NCBI RefSeq assembly: GCF_029960665.1
Contig: NZ_JASBRB010000012.1
Location: 1-64,000, forward strand
Origin: Pseudarthrobacter sp. AL07
GTDB lineage: Bacteria > Actinomycetota > Actinomycetes > Actinomycetales > Micrococcaceae
Reading direction: 5' to 3'
Length of the DNA: 64,000 bases
In this document: one piece after another, positions 30,915 to 40,129 of the stretch
Layout: each line of letters opens with the position of its first letter
Position numbering within the stretch: the stretch's first letter is position 1
The notes under the pieces: generated by a model
Told to the model about the DNA's origin: nothing
What the model saw: only the letters and a program-made list of their open reading frames with translations
Database searches by the model: none
Translations under genes and position numbers: made by a program

Positions 30915-30993
30915 GCATCTAATCTACAACCGGGGACCGACAGTGACAGCCGGATCAGTTACCGGCGAACAGCCAGCCGCGGGGGCCGGGAGT

Positions 30994-32208
30994 TCAGGGG
31001 GTGTACGACGGCGGCACCCACCCCGTGCGGTCCGCCCAGCTGTCCATTTGCGGCCAGGCGACGTCCGTGAACCACGGCTCCTTCGCCGCCGCGTACGCGT
31101 GGGTACCTTTGGACTCGGCAAACTGCTCGGACAAAACACGTTTGTGGTCCGCATACAGGCTGACGGCCTCCGGATCGCTCCTGAGCCAGTCGCGGAAGAG
31201 CAGCGCGTACCGCCAGCCAGATGACCCGGCAGCCCGTACATGGACGTTCACGGCGCGGCCGGGGTCCGCGTTGGCATGGAAGCGTTTCTTCCATTGCTCC
31301 GGATCTGGCTGCGTCGGTTTCGGAGTGTCGAAGGCCACCCCTGGCACGGCAGGGAATCCCGCGTCCGCCAGCAGCGGCGCGATCCGGTCCGCGGTATTGA
31401 GATCCGACACCGTGACCTGGAGGTCAATGACGTCCTTGGCTGCCAGGCCAGGCACGGCCGTGGAGCCAATATGGTCCACTGCAAGAATGTCGTCCGCTGC
31501 GGCGGCGGCGATCCGGGATCCCAGCCGTGCGGCCTGGTCCGCCCAGTCCTCGCGCGGCGCAAACAACACGGCGGTGCCGATCCGGGCTGCCCTGACGCCG
31601 CGGCGGATATTGTCCGCGTACGGGACCAGCCGTTCCGTCCACAGCCGGTCCACCTGCGCGGTCACGTCTGCCAATGACCCGGAGTTGACCAGGACCACGT
31701 CGGCAGCAGCAAGCCGCGCTCCACGCGACGCCTGGGCCGCCATCCGCGACCCGGCGTCCTCGGCTGTCATGCCTCGGTGTTCGAGCATCCGGCCGATCCG
31801 GATGTCATCGGGTGCATCCACCACCAGGACCAGATGGAAGCCGCTCCCCTGGCCGGTTTCCACGAGCAGTGGAATGTCCTGGACCACAATGGCGCCGGCC
31901 GGGGCTGTGGCGATGATCCTGGCCGCGGCGGCCCGGACCAGCGGGTGCACAATGCCGTTCAGGACAGCCAGCTGCGAGGGATTGCCGAACACCACGGAAC
32001 CCAGCCTGGCCCGATCCAGCCGGCCGCCGGCGTCGAGCATGTCCGGCCCAAAGGCTTCCACCACACGGGCCAGTCCCGGCATTCCCGGCTCAACCACGTC
32101 CCGGGCCAGCGCATCCGCGTCCACCAGCACGGCACCGAGCCCGGCGAGGCGTGAGGCGACCACTGACTTCCCGGATGCTATACCACCCGTCAAACCGATC
32201 TTGAGCAT
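30994..32208 (-). CDS. coaE: Dephospho-CoA kinase fused to a GrpB-like domain
   Basis: The last step of coenzyme A synthesis is encoded by residues 1-200: P-loop GLTGGIASGKS, LVDADALARDVVEPG and VVQDIPLLVE. Residues about 210-404 form a GrpB/UPF0157 nucleotidyltransferase-like domain with DHIGSTAVPGLAAKDVIDLQV and a FRDWLRSDPEAV segment. The fusion is common in actinobacteria; the role of the second domain is unknown. The product is 404 residues, twice the length of CoaE alone. Confidence 0.93.
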   Translation of the reverse strand: MLKIGLTGGIASGKSVVASRLAGLGAVLVDADALARDVVEPGMPGLARVVEAFGPDMLDAGGRLDRARLGSVVFGNPSQLAVLNGIVHPLVRAAAARIIATAPAGAIVVQDIPLLVETGQGSGFHLVLVVDAPDDIRIGRMLEHRGMTAEDAGSRMAAQASRGARLAAADVVLVNSGSLADVTAQVDRLWTERLVPYADNIRRGVRAARIGTAVLFAPREDWADQAARLGSRIAAAAADDILAVDHIGSTAVPGLAAKDVIDLQVTVSDLNTADRIAPLLADAGFPAVPGVAFDTPKPTQPDPEQWKKRFHANADPGRAVNVHVRAAGSSGWRYALLFRDWLRSDPEAVSLYADHKRVLSEQFAESKGTHAYAAAKEPWFTDVAWPQMDSWADRTGWVPPSYTP

Positions 32209-32297
32209 CCCATCACCCTACTAGTGGGCCCACGCGACCAGGGTTCCCTGGGTGAGCGCAGCGAATTCAGGGAGGCGGTGGGGAATAGACTTGGGCG

Positions 32298-32987
32298 GTG
32301 CAAGAGCAAGACAGCCGCGCCACGGCCTACACCACCCTCGCCTTGGGCCAGGACTTCCGGCACGAGATCGAGATCAAGCGCTCCAGGTTCATTACCGTGC
32401 TGGGCCGCGCCGACAATGAGGACACCGCCCGGGACCTGGTGGCCGGACTGCGCCGCGAGTTCCACGACGCCCGCCACCACTGCTCGGCGTTCGTCCTGGG
32501 ACCGGACCGGGACATCCAGCGCTCCAATGACGACGGCGAACCTTCGGGCACCGCCGGCATCCCCATGCTGGAGGCCATCGTCAAAAGGGAAACAGCACCT
32601 GGCGTGACGGACCTCAGCGACTTAAGTGCCGTCGTCGTCCGCTATTTCGGCGGCATCCTGCTGGGCACCGGCGGACTGGTGCGCGCCTATTCGGAATCGG
32701 TGTCCGCCGCCCTGGAACGGGCTCCCCTGGTCCGGCGGAGCCGGCTGCGGATCTGCTCTGCGTCGGTGCCGCATGCCGCTGCCGGACGGCTGGAGAACGA
32801 TCTTCGGGCAGCCGGGTTTGTGATGGCGGAAACCAGCTACGGAGCGCAATACACGATCCTGCGCCTGGCAGTACCCGACGAACCTGAGCAAATCACTGCA
32901 GCCACCGAACGCGTGCTGGCGCTTACCGCCGGGAGAACCGGGCTCACGCCGGCCGGAACGGAGTGGCTCGATGTCCCGCTCCCCTGA
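32298..32987 (+). CDS. YigZ/IMPACT family protein
   Basis: This 229-residue protein has the UPF0029 N-terminal domain: IKRSRFITVLGRA near residue 28, HHCSAFVLGP near 60, SNDDGEPSGTAG near 78 and VVRYFGGILLGTGGLVRAY near 110. A DUF1949-like C-terminal ferredoxin fold follows. YigZ proteins are linked to nucleic-acid or ribosome binding; the exact function is open. It overlaps the next gene by 17 bp, so the two are coupled. Confidence 0.87.
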   Translation: MQEQDSRATAYTTLALGQDFRHEIEIKRSRFITVLGRADNEDTARDLVAGLRREFHDARHHCSAFVLGPDRDIQRSNDDGEPSGTAGIPMLEAIVKRETAPGVTDLSDLSAVVVRYFGGILLGTGGLVRAYSESVSAALERAPLVRRSRLRICSASVPHAAAGRLENDLRAAGFVMAETSYGAQYTILRLAVPDEPEQITAATERVLALTAGRTGLTPAGTEWLDVPLP

Positions 32988-33495
32988 GGTCCGCCTGGCA
33001 GACGTTGACGAACCCATGCTGGAGCGGCTGCTGGAACTTGCGCAGCGGGACGCGTCCGCGGACGACGCCACGCCGCCCCTTGGCAACGGGACCGGCTGGA
33101 ACACTGAACGCATCAACTGGTTCCGCAACTTCCACCGGTCTGCGGCCGCCGGATTGGACGGACCAGGCGCGGAAAAGAGCTGGGCTGTTCTCTGCGACGG
33201 CAGCGCGGCCGGTTCGGTCAGGCTCAAAATGATTGACGACGGAACGGCACAATCCGGAACTGCTGAGACAGGCATCTGGCTGGGCCGGAACTACCGTGGC
33301 CTCGGTGTGGGCGGCGCCGCGCTGATGCTGGTCTTGGCGGAAGCCCGCCGCGCCGGACTGCGGCAGATGCTGGCCCACACCACGGCAGGCAACGTAGGCG
33401 CGCAGCGGCTCCTCACCGCTGCCGGCGCGGTATTAACGCACGGCGACGGCGGCGCGGTGCGTGCCGTCGTCGTGCTCTCATCTGGCTCGCAGTAG
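32971..33495 (+). CDS. GNAT-family N-acetyltransferase
   Basis: This 174-residue protein has a GNAT acetyl-CoA loop in WLGRNYRGLGVGGAAL near residue 104 and a C-terminal HTTAGNVGAQRLLTAAGA segment near 130. The N-terminal half is less typical. The substrate is unknown. It is translationally coupled to the YigZ gene and followed by a strong bidirectional terminator. Confidence 0.8.
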   Translation: MSRSPEVRLADVDEPMLERLLELAQRDASADDATPPLGNGTGWNTERINWFRNFHRSAAAGLDGPGAEKSWAVLCDGSAAGSVRLKMIDDGTAQSGTAETGIWLGRNYRGLGVGGAALMLVLAEARRAGLRQMLAHTTAGNVGAQRLLTAAGAVLTHGDGGAVRAVVVLSSGSQ

Positions 33496-33512
33496 ACGCA
33501 CCGAAACCCGCG

Positions 33513-33560
33513 TTTGGGAGCGTTCAGGTTTGGGAGCGTTCAAGTTTGCGAGCGTTCAGT
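33513..33560. repeat. Three tandem 16-bp repeats
   Basis: Units at 33513-33528, 33529-33544 and 33545-33560 follow the pattern TTTGGGAGCGTTCAGG with one or two changes each. They lie between the GNAT stop and the terminator. A shorter repeat, AACACTGCGGG, follows twice just before and within the terminator stem. This is a non-coding minisatellite-like array. Confidence 0.7.
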
Positions 33561-33594
33561 GCTGGTCAAGTAGCCGCCTGAACACTGCGGGTTA

Positions 33595-33634
33595 AACACT
33601 GCGGGCCCCTGCTCTCGCAGGGGCCCGCTGTGTT
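33595..33634. terminator. Bidirectional terminator between GNAT gene and rpsA
   Basis: A perfect 12-bp core stem (33601-33612 with 33617-33628, TCTC loop) extends outward across one mismatch to 18 pairs (33595-33634). An 8-bp GC hairpin (33635-33642 with 33647-33654) is adjacent. It serves rpsA, whose stop is at 33663 on the minus strand, and probably the GNAT gene on the plus strand. Confidence 0.85.
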
Positions 33635-33662
33635 GGCCCGGGAAGCCCCGGGCCGGTGGCAA

Positions 33663-35141
33663 TTAGTTGCCGGTCAGCTTCTCGCGCAGAGCTGCAAGAG
33701 CCTCGTCCGAGGCCAGGGTACCGGCGCCGGTGTTGGACTCTGCAGCAGGCTCGGAGGAGTAGCTGGTGGTGCCTGAATCGCTGTCACCGGACGTTGCAGC
33801 TGCAGCGTCGTCGGCAGCGTGCTGGGCAACCTGCTTCTTGTGTGCTTCCCAGCGGGTCTGGGCGTCAGCGTACTGCTGCTCCCAGACGGCGCGCTGGTTC
33901 TCGTAGCCTTCAAGCCACTCGTTGGACTCCGGGTCGAAGCCCTCCGGGTACTTGTAGTTGCCCTCTTCGTCGTACTCAGCGGACATGCCGTAGAGAGCCG
34001 GATCGAATTCGGTGGACTCGGCGTCAACGCCCTCGTTGGCCTGCTTGAGGGAGAGGGAGATGCGGCGGCGCTCGAGGTCGATGTCGATGACCTTGACGAA
34101 CAGCTCGTCACCAACGGAGACAACCTGCTCAGCCAGCTCCACGTGGCGGACTGCCAGTTCGGAGATGTGCACGAGGCCTTCGATGCCGTCTTCGACGCGT
34201 ACGAACGCACCGAACGGAACAAGCTTGGTGACCTTACCCGGAACAACCTGCCCGAGGGCGTGGGTGCGGGCGAAGGTCTGCCACGGATCTTCCTGCGTAG
34301 CCTTGAGCGACAGGGAAACGCGCTCGCGGTCCAGGTCGACTTCGAGAACTTCGACGGTGACTTCCTGGCCAACTTCGACAACCTCGGACGGGTGGTCGAT
34401 GTGCTTCCAGGACAGCTCGGAAACGTGCACGAGGCCGTCTACGCCGCCAAGGTCCACGAATGCACCGAAGTTGACGATGGAGGAAACAACGCCGGGACGG
34501 ACCTGGCCCTTTTCCAGCTTGTTGAGGAACGTGGAGCGAACCTCGGACTGGGTCTGCTCGAGCCATGCACGGCGGGACAGCACAACGTTGTTGCGGTTCT
34601 TGTCCAGCTCGATGATTTTGGCTTCGATCTTCTGACCGATGTACGGAGCGAGGTCGCGCACACGGCGCATCTCGACGAGGGATGCGGGCAGGAAGCCGCG
34701 CAGACCGATGTCGAGGATAAGACCACCCTTGACAACCTCGATGACGGTACCGGTAACGACACCGTCTTCTTCCTTGACCTTCTCGATGTCGCCCCAGGCG
34801 CGCTCGTACTGAGCACGCTTCTTGGAGAGGATCAGGCGGCCTTCTTTGTCTTCCTTGGTGAGCACCAGGGCTTCGACGAGATCGCCAACGGAGACAACGT
34901 CTCCGGGATCAACGTCGTGCTTGATGGACAGCTCGCGGGAGGGGATGACACCTTCGGTCTTGTAACCGATGTCGAGCAGAACTTCATCGCGGTCGACCTT
35001 GACGACGGTACCTTCGACGAGGTCTCCGTCGTTGAAGTACTTGATTGTGGCGTCGACTGCTGCGAGGAAGTCCTCAGCGGTACCGATGTCGTTAATGGCG
35101 ACTACGGGGGTACCGGGCTTCTCGGTGGAGGTGATGGTCAT
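33663..35141 (-). CDS. rpsA: 30S ribosomal protein S1
   Basis: This 492-residue RNA-binding protein helps load mRNA on the 30S subunit. Four S1 OB-fold repeats begin near residues 40 (EGTVVKVDRDEVLLDIGYKT), 125 (TGTVIEVVKGGLILDIGLRG), 210 (GVVSSIVNFGAFVDLGG) and 295 (GKVTKLVPFGAFVRVEDG). An acidic, low-complexity C-terminal tail follows, as in actinobacterial S1. A GGAG site lies upstream of the ATG. The gene is monocistronic with a 181-bp upstream region. Confidence 0.96.
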   Translation of the reverse strand: MTITSTEKPGTPVVAINDIGTAEDFLAAVDATIKYFNDGDLVEGTVVKVDRDEVLLDIGYKTEGVIPSRELSIKHDVDPGDVVSVGDLVEALVLTKEDKEGRLILSKKRAQYERAWGDIEKVKEEDGVVTGTVIEVVKGGLILDIGLRGFLPASLVEMRRVRDLAPYIGQKIEAKIIELDKNRNNVVLSRRAWLEQTQSEVRSTFLNKLEKGQVRPGVVSSIVNFGAFVDLGGVDGLVHVSELSWKHIDHPSEVVEVGQEVTVEVLEVDLDRERVSLSLKATQEDPWQTFARTHALGQVVPGKVTKLVPFGAFVRVEDGIEGLVHISELAVRHVELAEQVVSVGDELFVKVIDIDLERRRISLSLKQANEGVDAESTEFDPALYGMSAEYDEEGNYKYPEGFDPESNEWLEGYENQRAVWEQQYADAQTRWEAHKKQVAQHAADDAAAATSGDSDSGTTSYSSEPAAESNTGAGTLASDEALAALREKLTGN

Positions 35142-35188
35142 GTAGTAGGGGCTCCGTTGTGGATAGTTAGTCGGTCAGGCAAACCGCC

Positions 35189-35214
35189 GCGCCCGCGTTA
35201 TGGAACGCAGGCGC
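35189..35214 (-). promoter_or_regulatory. Leader hairpin upstream of rpsA
   Basis: Arms 35189-35199 and 35204-35214 pair over 11 bp with one mismatch around an ATGG loop, 48-73 nt before the rpsA start. S1 autoregulates through its leader in E. coli, so this stem is a candidate control element. No clear -35/-10 pair was recognised nearby. Confidence 0.35.
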
Positions 35215-35322
35215 AGGTCTTCGGGCGATCACAAGGATCTTCCGGGTCTTCCTGATTTTTGGATTTTAGAAACTTGCACGTAGCACGCGCCCACTTATTC
35301 TAGTCGCTGCGGCCAACAGGGG

Positions 35323-36267
35323 TCAAAGTGCAGGCAACACATCGCCCAGTCGGGCGAACCTGGTTCCGCCGCCCTTAAGTTGTGGCAGCGCCTGCCGGAA
35401 GCCGGCGGCTGTGCCGCCGCCGGGCTTATTGAAATGCGCTATGACTATGTCGCCAGGCCGTGCTGTGGCCACGGCGGAGGCAACCGCCGCCGGCGCCAGC
35501 GTGGCGCCGGCGTCGGCGTTGATGCTGAAGTTGACCGGCAACATGCCCAGACGCCGGGACACCGCGGCGGCCACCTCGTCGAAATAGGCTGTTCCGGAGC
35601 GGAAGAACCGTGGCCGGTGCCCCGTCACTTCCCGGAAGACATCCGCGCAGCCGGTGAGTTCGTCATATACGTCGGCCACGTTCCTGGTGCCTGGGATGCC
35701 ATACGCTGATTTGCCGGTCACGGACAACGGCCGGTGCTGCCAGCCATGGTTGGCCAGTTCAAAGAGCGGGTCGTGCGCCAACTCGGCGGCGACTTGCCGG
35801 TTTGACTGGATCCACCGCGCATTCACAAAGAGGGTGGCCGGGATGTTCAGCCGCCGGAGCGTAGCGAGCAGTTCCTGGTCGACGCCGGATCCGCCGGGGC
35901 CGCCGCAGGCATCGAAGGTGAGCACCGTATGACTGCCTGGCGATCTGGTGACCACGCCGGTGACGGCCAGACCCCACTCGGCCGGACGGCGGCCCTCGAA
36001 TTCCGTCACCAGCTGCGCTTTTGACGGAAGCGGGACCTCGGCTGCCGTCGCGGCCGGGACCGGCGACGGTGCCGCCGACGCTTCTGGCCCGTTTGGCACG
36101 GGCGGGGTAAGCACCGAGAGGTCCCCGTGTTCATCCGAAAGAGCCACAGGCGCAATCGCGGCCGTGTCCGCCGACGAACACGATGTCACGGCAGCAAAAA
36201 CTCCGGACGCCAGACCGAGCAAAATAGCCCGGCGGCCAGTCCGCCCGGCCACACCAAAATCCCCCAT
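35323..36267 (-). CDS. Tat-exported lipoprotein, polysaccharide deacetylase (NodB) family
   Basis: The 314-residue product starts with a twin-arginine hydrophobic signal (GRTGRRAILLGLASG) ending in a lipobox-like VTSC near residue 30. A proline/alanine-rich linker follows. The NodB domain (about 110-310) has LTFDACGGPGG, where the second aspartate of the usual TFDD is alanine, and the metal-binding H-x3-H in NHGWQHRPLSV. It probably removes acetyl groups from a cell-wall glycan outside the membrane. A clear paralogue lies at 55890-56867. It follows the Eis pseudogene by 28 bp. Confidence 0.82.
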   Translation of the reverse strand: MGDFGVAGRTGRRAILLGLASGVFAAVTSCSSADTAAIAPVALSDEHGDLSVLTPPVPNGPEASAAPSPVPAATAAEVPLPSKAQLVTEFEGRRPAEWGLAVTGVVTRSPGSHTVLTFDACGGPGGSGVDQELLATLRRLNIPATLFVNARWIQSNRQVAAELAHDPLFELANHGWQHRPLSVTGKSAYGIPGTRNVADVYDELTGCADVFREVTGHRPRFFRSGTAYFDEVAAAVSRRLGMLPVNFSINADAGATLAPAAVASAVATARPGDIVIAHFNKPGGGTAAGFRQALPQLKGGGTRFARLGDVLPAL

Positions 36268-36295
36268 GGATTGTCCTTGAACGAGGCAGGAGCCC

Positions 36296-37211
36296 CTAGA
36301 AATGGGTCAGGCAGTGGGTGGCCCGCTCAACCGCGAACATCCTCCGTGCCCGGAGCGACGCGCCCTGCTTGTGTTCACGGATTCGCCCAGCCGAAGTCAG
36401 CGTAACCGGACAGACCGCTCCCAGATAAATTGAAGACAGGGCGGAGACATCCAACGTCAGTTCAGCCCCGGCTGTCTCTTCCAGGCATACGACGCCGGCC
36501 TCGCCGCCGCTGACCTCCACGGCAAACGTTCCAGCCGTGAGGCCAAGCAGGTCCTGCACGTCGAGCACAAGCCTGCCATCCTCAGGGTAATGCCGCGCCT
36601 CCAGCGCCTGGGCCACGTCCAGGATGACCTCCGGCACAAGGTCCAGCAGCACACGCGGGTCCGCGATGTCCACGTTGCCGGCGGCGTGGTAGTTCAGCTG
36701 GAAGCGGGACGTGGTGTCAACCTTCACCGCGCGTTCGAAGCTGGCCACCCCGTGGCCGAACCGTCCGTAGATAGAGCCCTCGCACGCTGTCAGGGCTGCC
36801 ATTGCAAGGCCATCCTGCTTCGCCATGGCCAGATTCTCGGACATCATCCGGCGCAGCAGGCCGCGCCGACGGTGTGAGGTCCGGACCGTCACTGCGGTGA
36901 CCAGTTGGGATTCCAGTAGCTTGCCGAAGTCGATGTTGAGTGTTTTGCGCAGGGTGCCGAAGGTTGCCACCGGCACCTCCGCAGGGAAGCGACCCCGGCG
37001 CGACTTCCCTCGTCTGGTAGGCGCCAGTGAAGATCCGTTGGTCAGCTACGTAGGCCTCCAAGGATTTCGCAATGTGTGCCGGCGTGCGCGTGGGTTCGTG
37101 GAAGCCGAAGGCCACCGCCTTTATCCACGATTCGGCGTCGGGGTAACCCGCCTCGCCGTTGGATGCCGCTGTGAAGCGCCGGATTTCATAGTCATCACTC
37201 AGTTCAGCCAC
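36296..37211 (-). pseudogene. Eis-like GNAT acetyltransferase, one frameshift
   Basis: The 5' part starts at the GTG at 37211 (VAELSDDYEIRRFTAAS) and reads to about FTGAYQTREVAPG. The frame then breaks at a C-run at 36993-36996 (GGGG on the coding strand). Deleting one base restores the path into VPVATFGTLRKTLNIDFGK, SQLVTAVTVRTSHRRRGLLRRMM and a SCP2-like C-terminus ending at 36296. The whole matches Eis (enhanced intracellular survival) acetyltransferases, about 400 residues in full-length members, so this copy also seems short. As sequenced it is not translatable as one protein. Confidence 0.8.
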
Positions 37212-37293
37212 ACCGCCGAGCCTAACCAATGATTCCGGCGCCTGGCCAACAGCAACACGCCGGCCGTTCCCCCAGGCGCCGCGCTCCCGCCTC

Positions 37294-40110
37294 CTAGTGG
37301 CCGGCGTCGTACCAGCTGGGGCCCACGCCGATCTGGACATCCAGCGGGACGCTGAGGTCCGCGGCCGAGCCCATCTGCTCGGTGACGAGCTTCTCAACCG
37401 CTTCGCGCTCGCCGGCGGCGACTTCCAGCACCAGTTCGTCGTGGACCTGCAGGAGCATGCGCGACTTCAGGCCCTGGGCGGCCAGTTCAGCGTGCACGCC
37501 CAGCATGGCGCGTTTGATGATGTCCGCGGCCGATCCCTGGATGGGTGAGTTCAGCGCGATGCGCTCCGCGTTTTCGCGTAGCTGCCGGTCCGTGCTGGTG
37601 AGGTCCGGCAGGTAGCGGCGTCGCCCCTCGATGGTGGCCGTGTAGCCGTCCACCCGGGCCTGGTCCACGACACCGCGAAGGTAGTCGCGGACGGCGCCGA
37701 ACCGGTCGAAGTAGTCCTTCATCAGGGTGCGGGCCTCGTCCACGGAAATTTCCAGCTGCTTGGACAGGCCGAACGAGGTCAGGCCATAGGCGAGTCCGTA
37801 GGACATGGCCTTGACCTTGGAGCGCATGGCGCTGGTGACTTCCTCGGTGGGCACGTGGAAGATGTTCGAGCCCACAAACCGGTGGAGGTCTTCGCCGTCC
37901 TTGTAAGCCTGGATCAGGCCCGCATCCCCCGAAAGGTGCGCCATGATCCGCATTTCGATCTGTGAGTAGTCCGCGGACAACAGGCACTCGTAGCCGTCAC
38001 TGACCACAAAGATGCCGCGGACGCGCCGGCCTTCCTCGCTGCGGATGGGGATGTTCTGCAGGTTCGGGTTGTTCGAGGAGATACGGCCCGTCGCTGCCAC
38101 GTTCTGCGCATAGGTGGTGTGGATCCGGCCGTCTTCCGTCACGGACTTCTTGAGTGACTCCAGCATCTGCCGCAGCTTGGAAGACTCCCGGTGCGCCATC
38201 AGCTGGACCAGGAATTCGTGGCCGGTCTTTTCCAGCAGGTTCTTCAGCGACGCGGCATCGGTGGTGTAGCCGGACTTGATCTTCTTGGTTTTCGGCAGCT
38301 CGAGTTCTTCAAAGAGCACGGTCTGCAGCTGTTTGGGCGATCCGAGATTGACCTCATGGCCGATCGCGGCGAAGGCAAGTTCCTGCGCGTTGTCAATCAC
38401 CTTGGCCAGATCAGCGATCTGCTCGTCCATCCGCGGCAGGTCGATGGCGATGCCCGCGGTTTCCATGTCGGCCAGCACGCGACTGACCGGCAGCTCGAGG
38501 GTGGTCAGCAGGTCCCCGGCCTTGCGTTCGGTGAGTTCTGACTCGAAGTGCAGGCTCAGGGACCGGACCACAGCCGCTACCTGCACCAGGGCACCGGCAG
38601 CGGCGGCGTCGTCGCCGTCGAACGCCAGCTCCAGCTGGCCCGCCTTGGAGGCCTCCGACGGGACACTGACGTTGAGGTGATGCTGGGCCAGCTCCGCAAG
38701 TTCATACGTGCGGCGGTCCGGCTGGATGAGGTAGCCGGAAATTGAGGTGTCGTCCACCACGCCTTCCAGGCCAAGGCCCCGGCTGGAGAGGGCCTTCAGC
38801 GCAGCCTTGTAGCCGTGCATGACCTTCGGGGAGTTTTCATCGCGCAGCCAGTCCGCGAGGACATTTTCGGCAGCAGCGTCCTGTGCAGCGAGATCGACAT
38901 AGACGGCGGCGTCGTCACGGACGATGGCCAGTGCGGCGGCGTCCTCGCCGATGCGCCCAGGCACCAGGTCGACGGCGACTGCCGAGGTCTTGCCAGCGCC
39001 GGCCGCCAGGAAGGCACCCAGCTCGGCTGCCTCGGCAGGGACCACGAAGTCCGGCGTGGCGATGCTTTCGCGCTCCGCGGATTCCACTTCTTCGCTGCCG
39101 TACAGGGCAAAGAGGCGGGTACGGATGGTCTTGAATTCGAGCTCGTCGAACAGCGTTTCCAGGGCGGCCTCGTCCGGCCGCGGTTCCGCGAGGTCGTCCA
39201 GCGTGAGCGGGAGGTCAAGGTCTGTATGGAGCCTGTTCAGCCGGCGGTTGCGCTTGACGTCCTCGACGTTGGCACGCAGGGAGTCCCCTACTTTTCCACC
39301 GATTGCATCCAGGTGCTCAAGAACGCCCTCGAGACCGCCGTATAGATTGATCCACTTTGCCGCGGTCTTGGGACCGACGCCGGGAACACCGGGGAGGTTG
39401 TCCGCGGTCTCCCCCACCAACGCGGCAAGGTCCGAATACTGGGCGGGTGTCACAAAATACTTCTCCTGGATGGCGGCCGCGTCCATCCGGGGGATGTCGC
39501 TGACGCCCTTCCTCGGGTAGAGCACAAAAACGTTGTCCGTGATCAGCTGGAAGGCGTCGCGGTCGCCCGAGACGAGCAGTACTTCAAAGCCTGCCTTTTC
39601 CCCCATGGCGGCGAGGGTTGCCAGGATGTCATCAGCTTCGTAGCCGGGCAGTTTGATGGTCTTGATGCCCCAGGCGCCCATGACCTGGTCGATGAGGTCG
39701 ATCTGGCCGCTCATCTCACGGGGAGTCTCGTTGCGTCCACCCTTGTACTCGCTGTACTCCGCTTTGCGGTGGGTGGTGTCATCCGAGACGTCGAAGGCGA
39801 CGCAGATGTGGGTGGGCTTCTGTTCCTTGATCAGGTTGATGAGCATGGAGGTGAAACCGTGGATGGCATTGGTGTGCTGTCCGTTGGCGGTGGAGAATTT
39901 GTCCGCCGGAAGGGCGAAGAAGGCGCGGAAAGCCATCGAATGGCCGTCAAGCACCAGAAGCCGCGGCTGGCCGGTGCTGGGAACCACTGGGGCTTCCGTA
40001 GCGGAGACCCGGCCTCCGACCGGCAGGACGTTGATGTCCTGTAAGGCATCTGCAGCGTCAAGCGCAGTAATTTCGGTCGGGAAGGGGGCCGGTTTGGTAG
40101 TTTCACTCAC
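37294..40110 (-). CDS. polA: DNA polymerase I
   Basis: The 938-residue product has a 5' nuclease domain (GYEADD, VSGDRDAFQL, then a helix-hairpin-helix PGVPGVGPKTAAKW) and a family A polymerase domain with motif A SADYSQIEMRIMAHLS and motif C QVHDELV. The middle 3'-5' exonuclease domain lacks the DxE motif (it reads VDLVPG) and a later aspartate, so proofreading is probably lost, as in mycobacterial PolA. The start is uncertain: GTG at 40110 or ATG at 40131. The frame is open to 40584, but that part is the antisense of the thioesterase gene. Confidence 0.95.
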   Translation of the reverse strand: MSETTKPAPFPTEITALDAADALQDINVLPVGGRVSATEAPVVPSTGQPRLLVLDGHSMAFRAFFALPADKFSTANGQHTNAIHGFTSMLINLIKEQKPTHICVAFDVSDDTTHRKAEYSEYKGGRNETPREMSGQIDLIDQVMGAWGIKTIKLPGYEADDILATLAAMGEKAGFEVLLVSGDRDAFQLITDNVFVLYPRKGVSDIPRMDAAAIQEKYFVTPAQYSDLAALVGETADNLPGVPGVGPKTAAKWINLYGGLEGVLEHLDAIGGKVGDSLRANVEDVKRNRRLNRLHTDLDLPLTLDDLAEPRPDEAALETLFDELEFKTIRTRLFALYGSEEVESAERESIATPDFVVPAEAAELGAFLAAGAGKTSAVAVDLVPGRIGEDAAALAIVRDDAAVYVDLAAQDAAAENVLADWLRDENSPKVMHGYKAALKALSSRGLGLEGVVDDTSISGYLIQPDRRTYELAELAQHHLNVSVPSEASKAGQLELAFDGDDAAAAGALVQVAAVVRSLSLHFESELTERKAGDLLTTLELPVSRVLADMETAGIAIDLPRMDEQIADLAKVIDNAQELAFAAIGHEVNLGSPKQLQTVLFEELELPKTKKIKSGYTTDAASLKNLLEKTGHEFLVQLMAHRESSKLRQMLESLKKSVTEDGRIHTTYAQNVAATGRISSNNPNLQNIPIRSEEGRRVRGIFVVSDGYECLLSADYSQIEMRIMAHLSGDAGLIQAYKDGEDLHRFVGSNIFHVPTEEVTSAMRSKVKAMSYGLAYGLTSFGLSKQLEISVDEARTLMKDYFDRFGAVRDYLRGVVDQARVDGYTATIEGRRRYLPDLTSTDRQLRENAERIALNSPIQGSAADIIKRAMLGVHAELAAQGLKSRMLLQVHDELVLEVAAGEREAVEKLVTEQMGSAADLSVPLDVQIGVGPSWYDAGH

Positions 40111-40129
40111 AGGTGCCAGCCTAGTTGCC

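Noticed and set aside
30915..30993. LexA box before uvrB
   Set aside because: Only a GAAC half-site is present; the matching half is missing at the right distance.
28551..31070. An 839-codon plus-strand frame over uvrB
   Set aside because: It is antisense to a fully recognisable UvrB and encodes a composition typical of high-GC shadow frames; no domain is seen.
33513..33560. CRISPR array
   Set aside because: The repeats are 16 bp, directly adjacent without spacers, and no cas gene is present.
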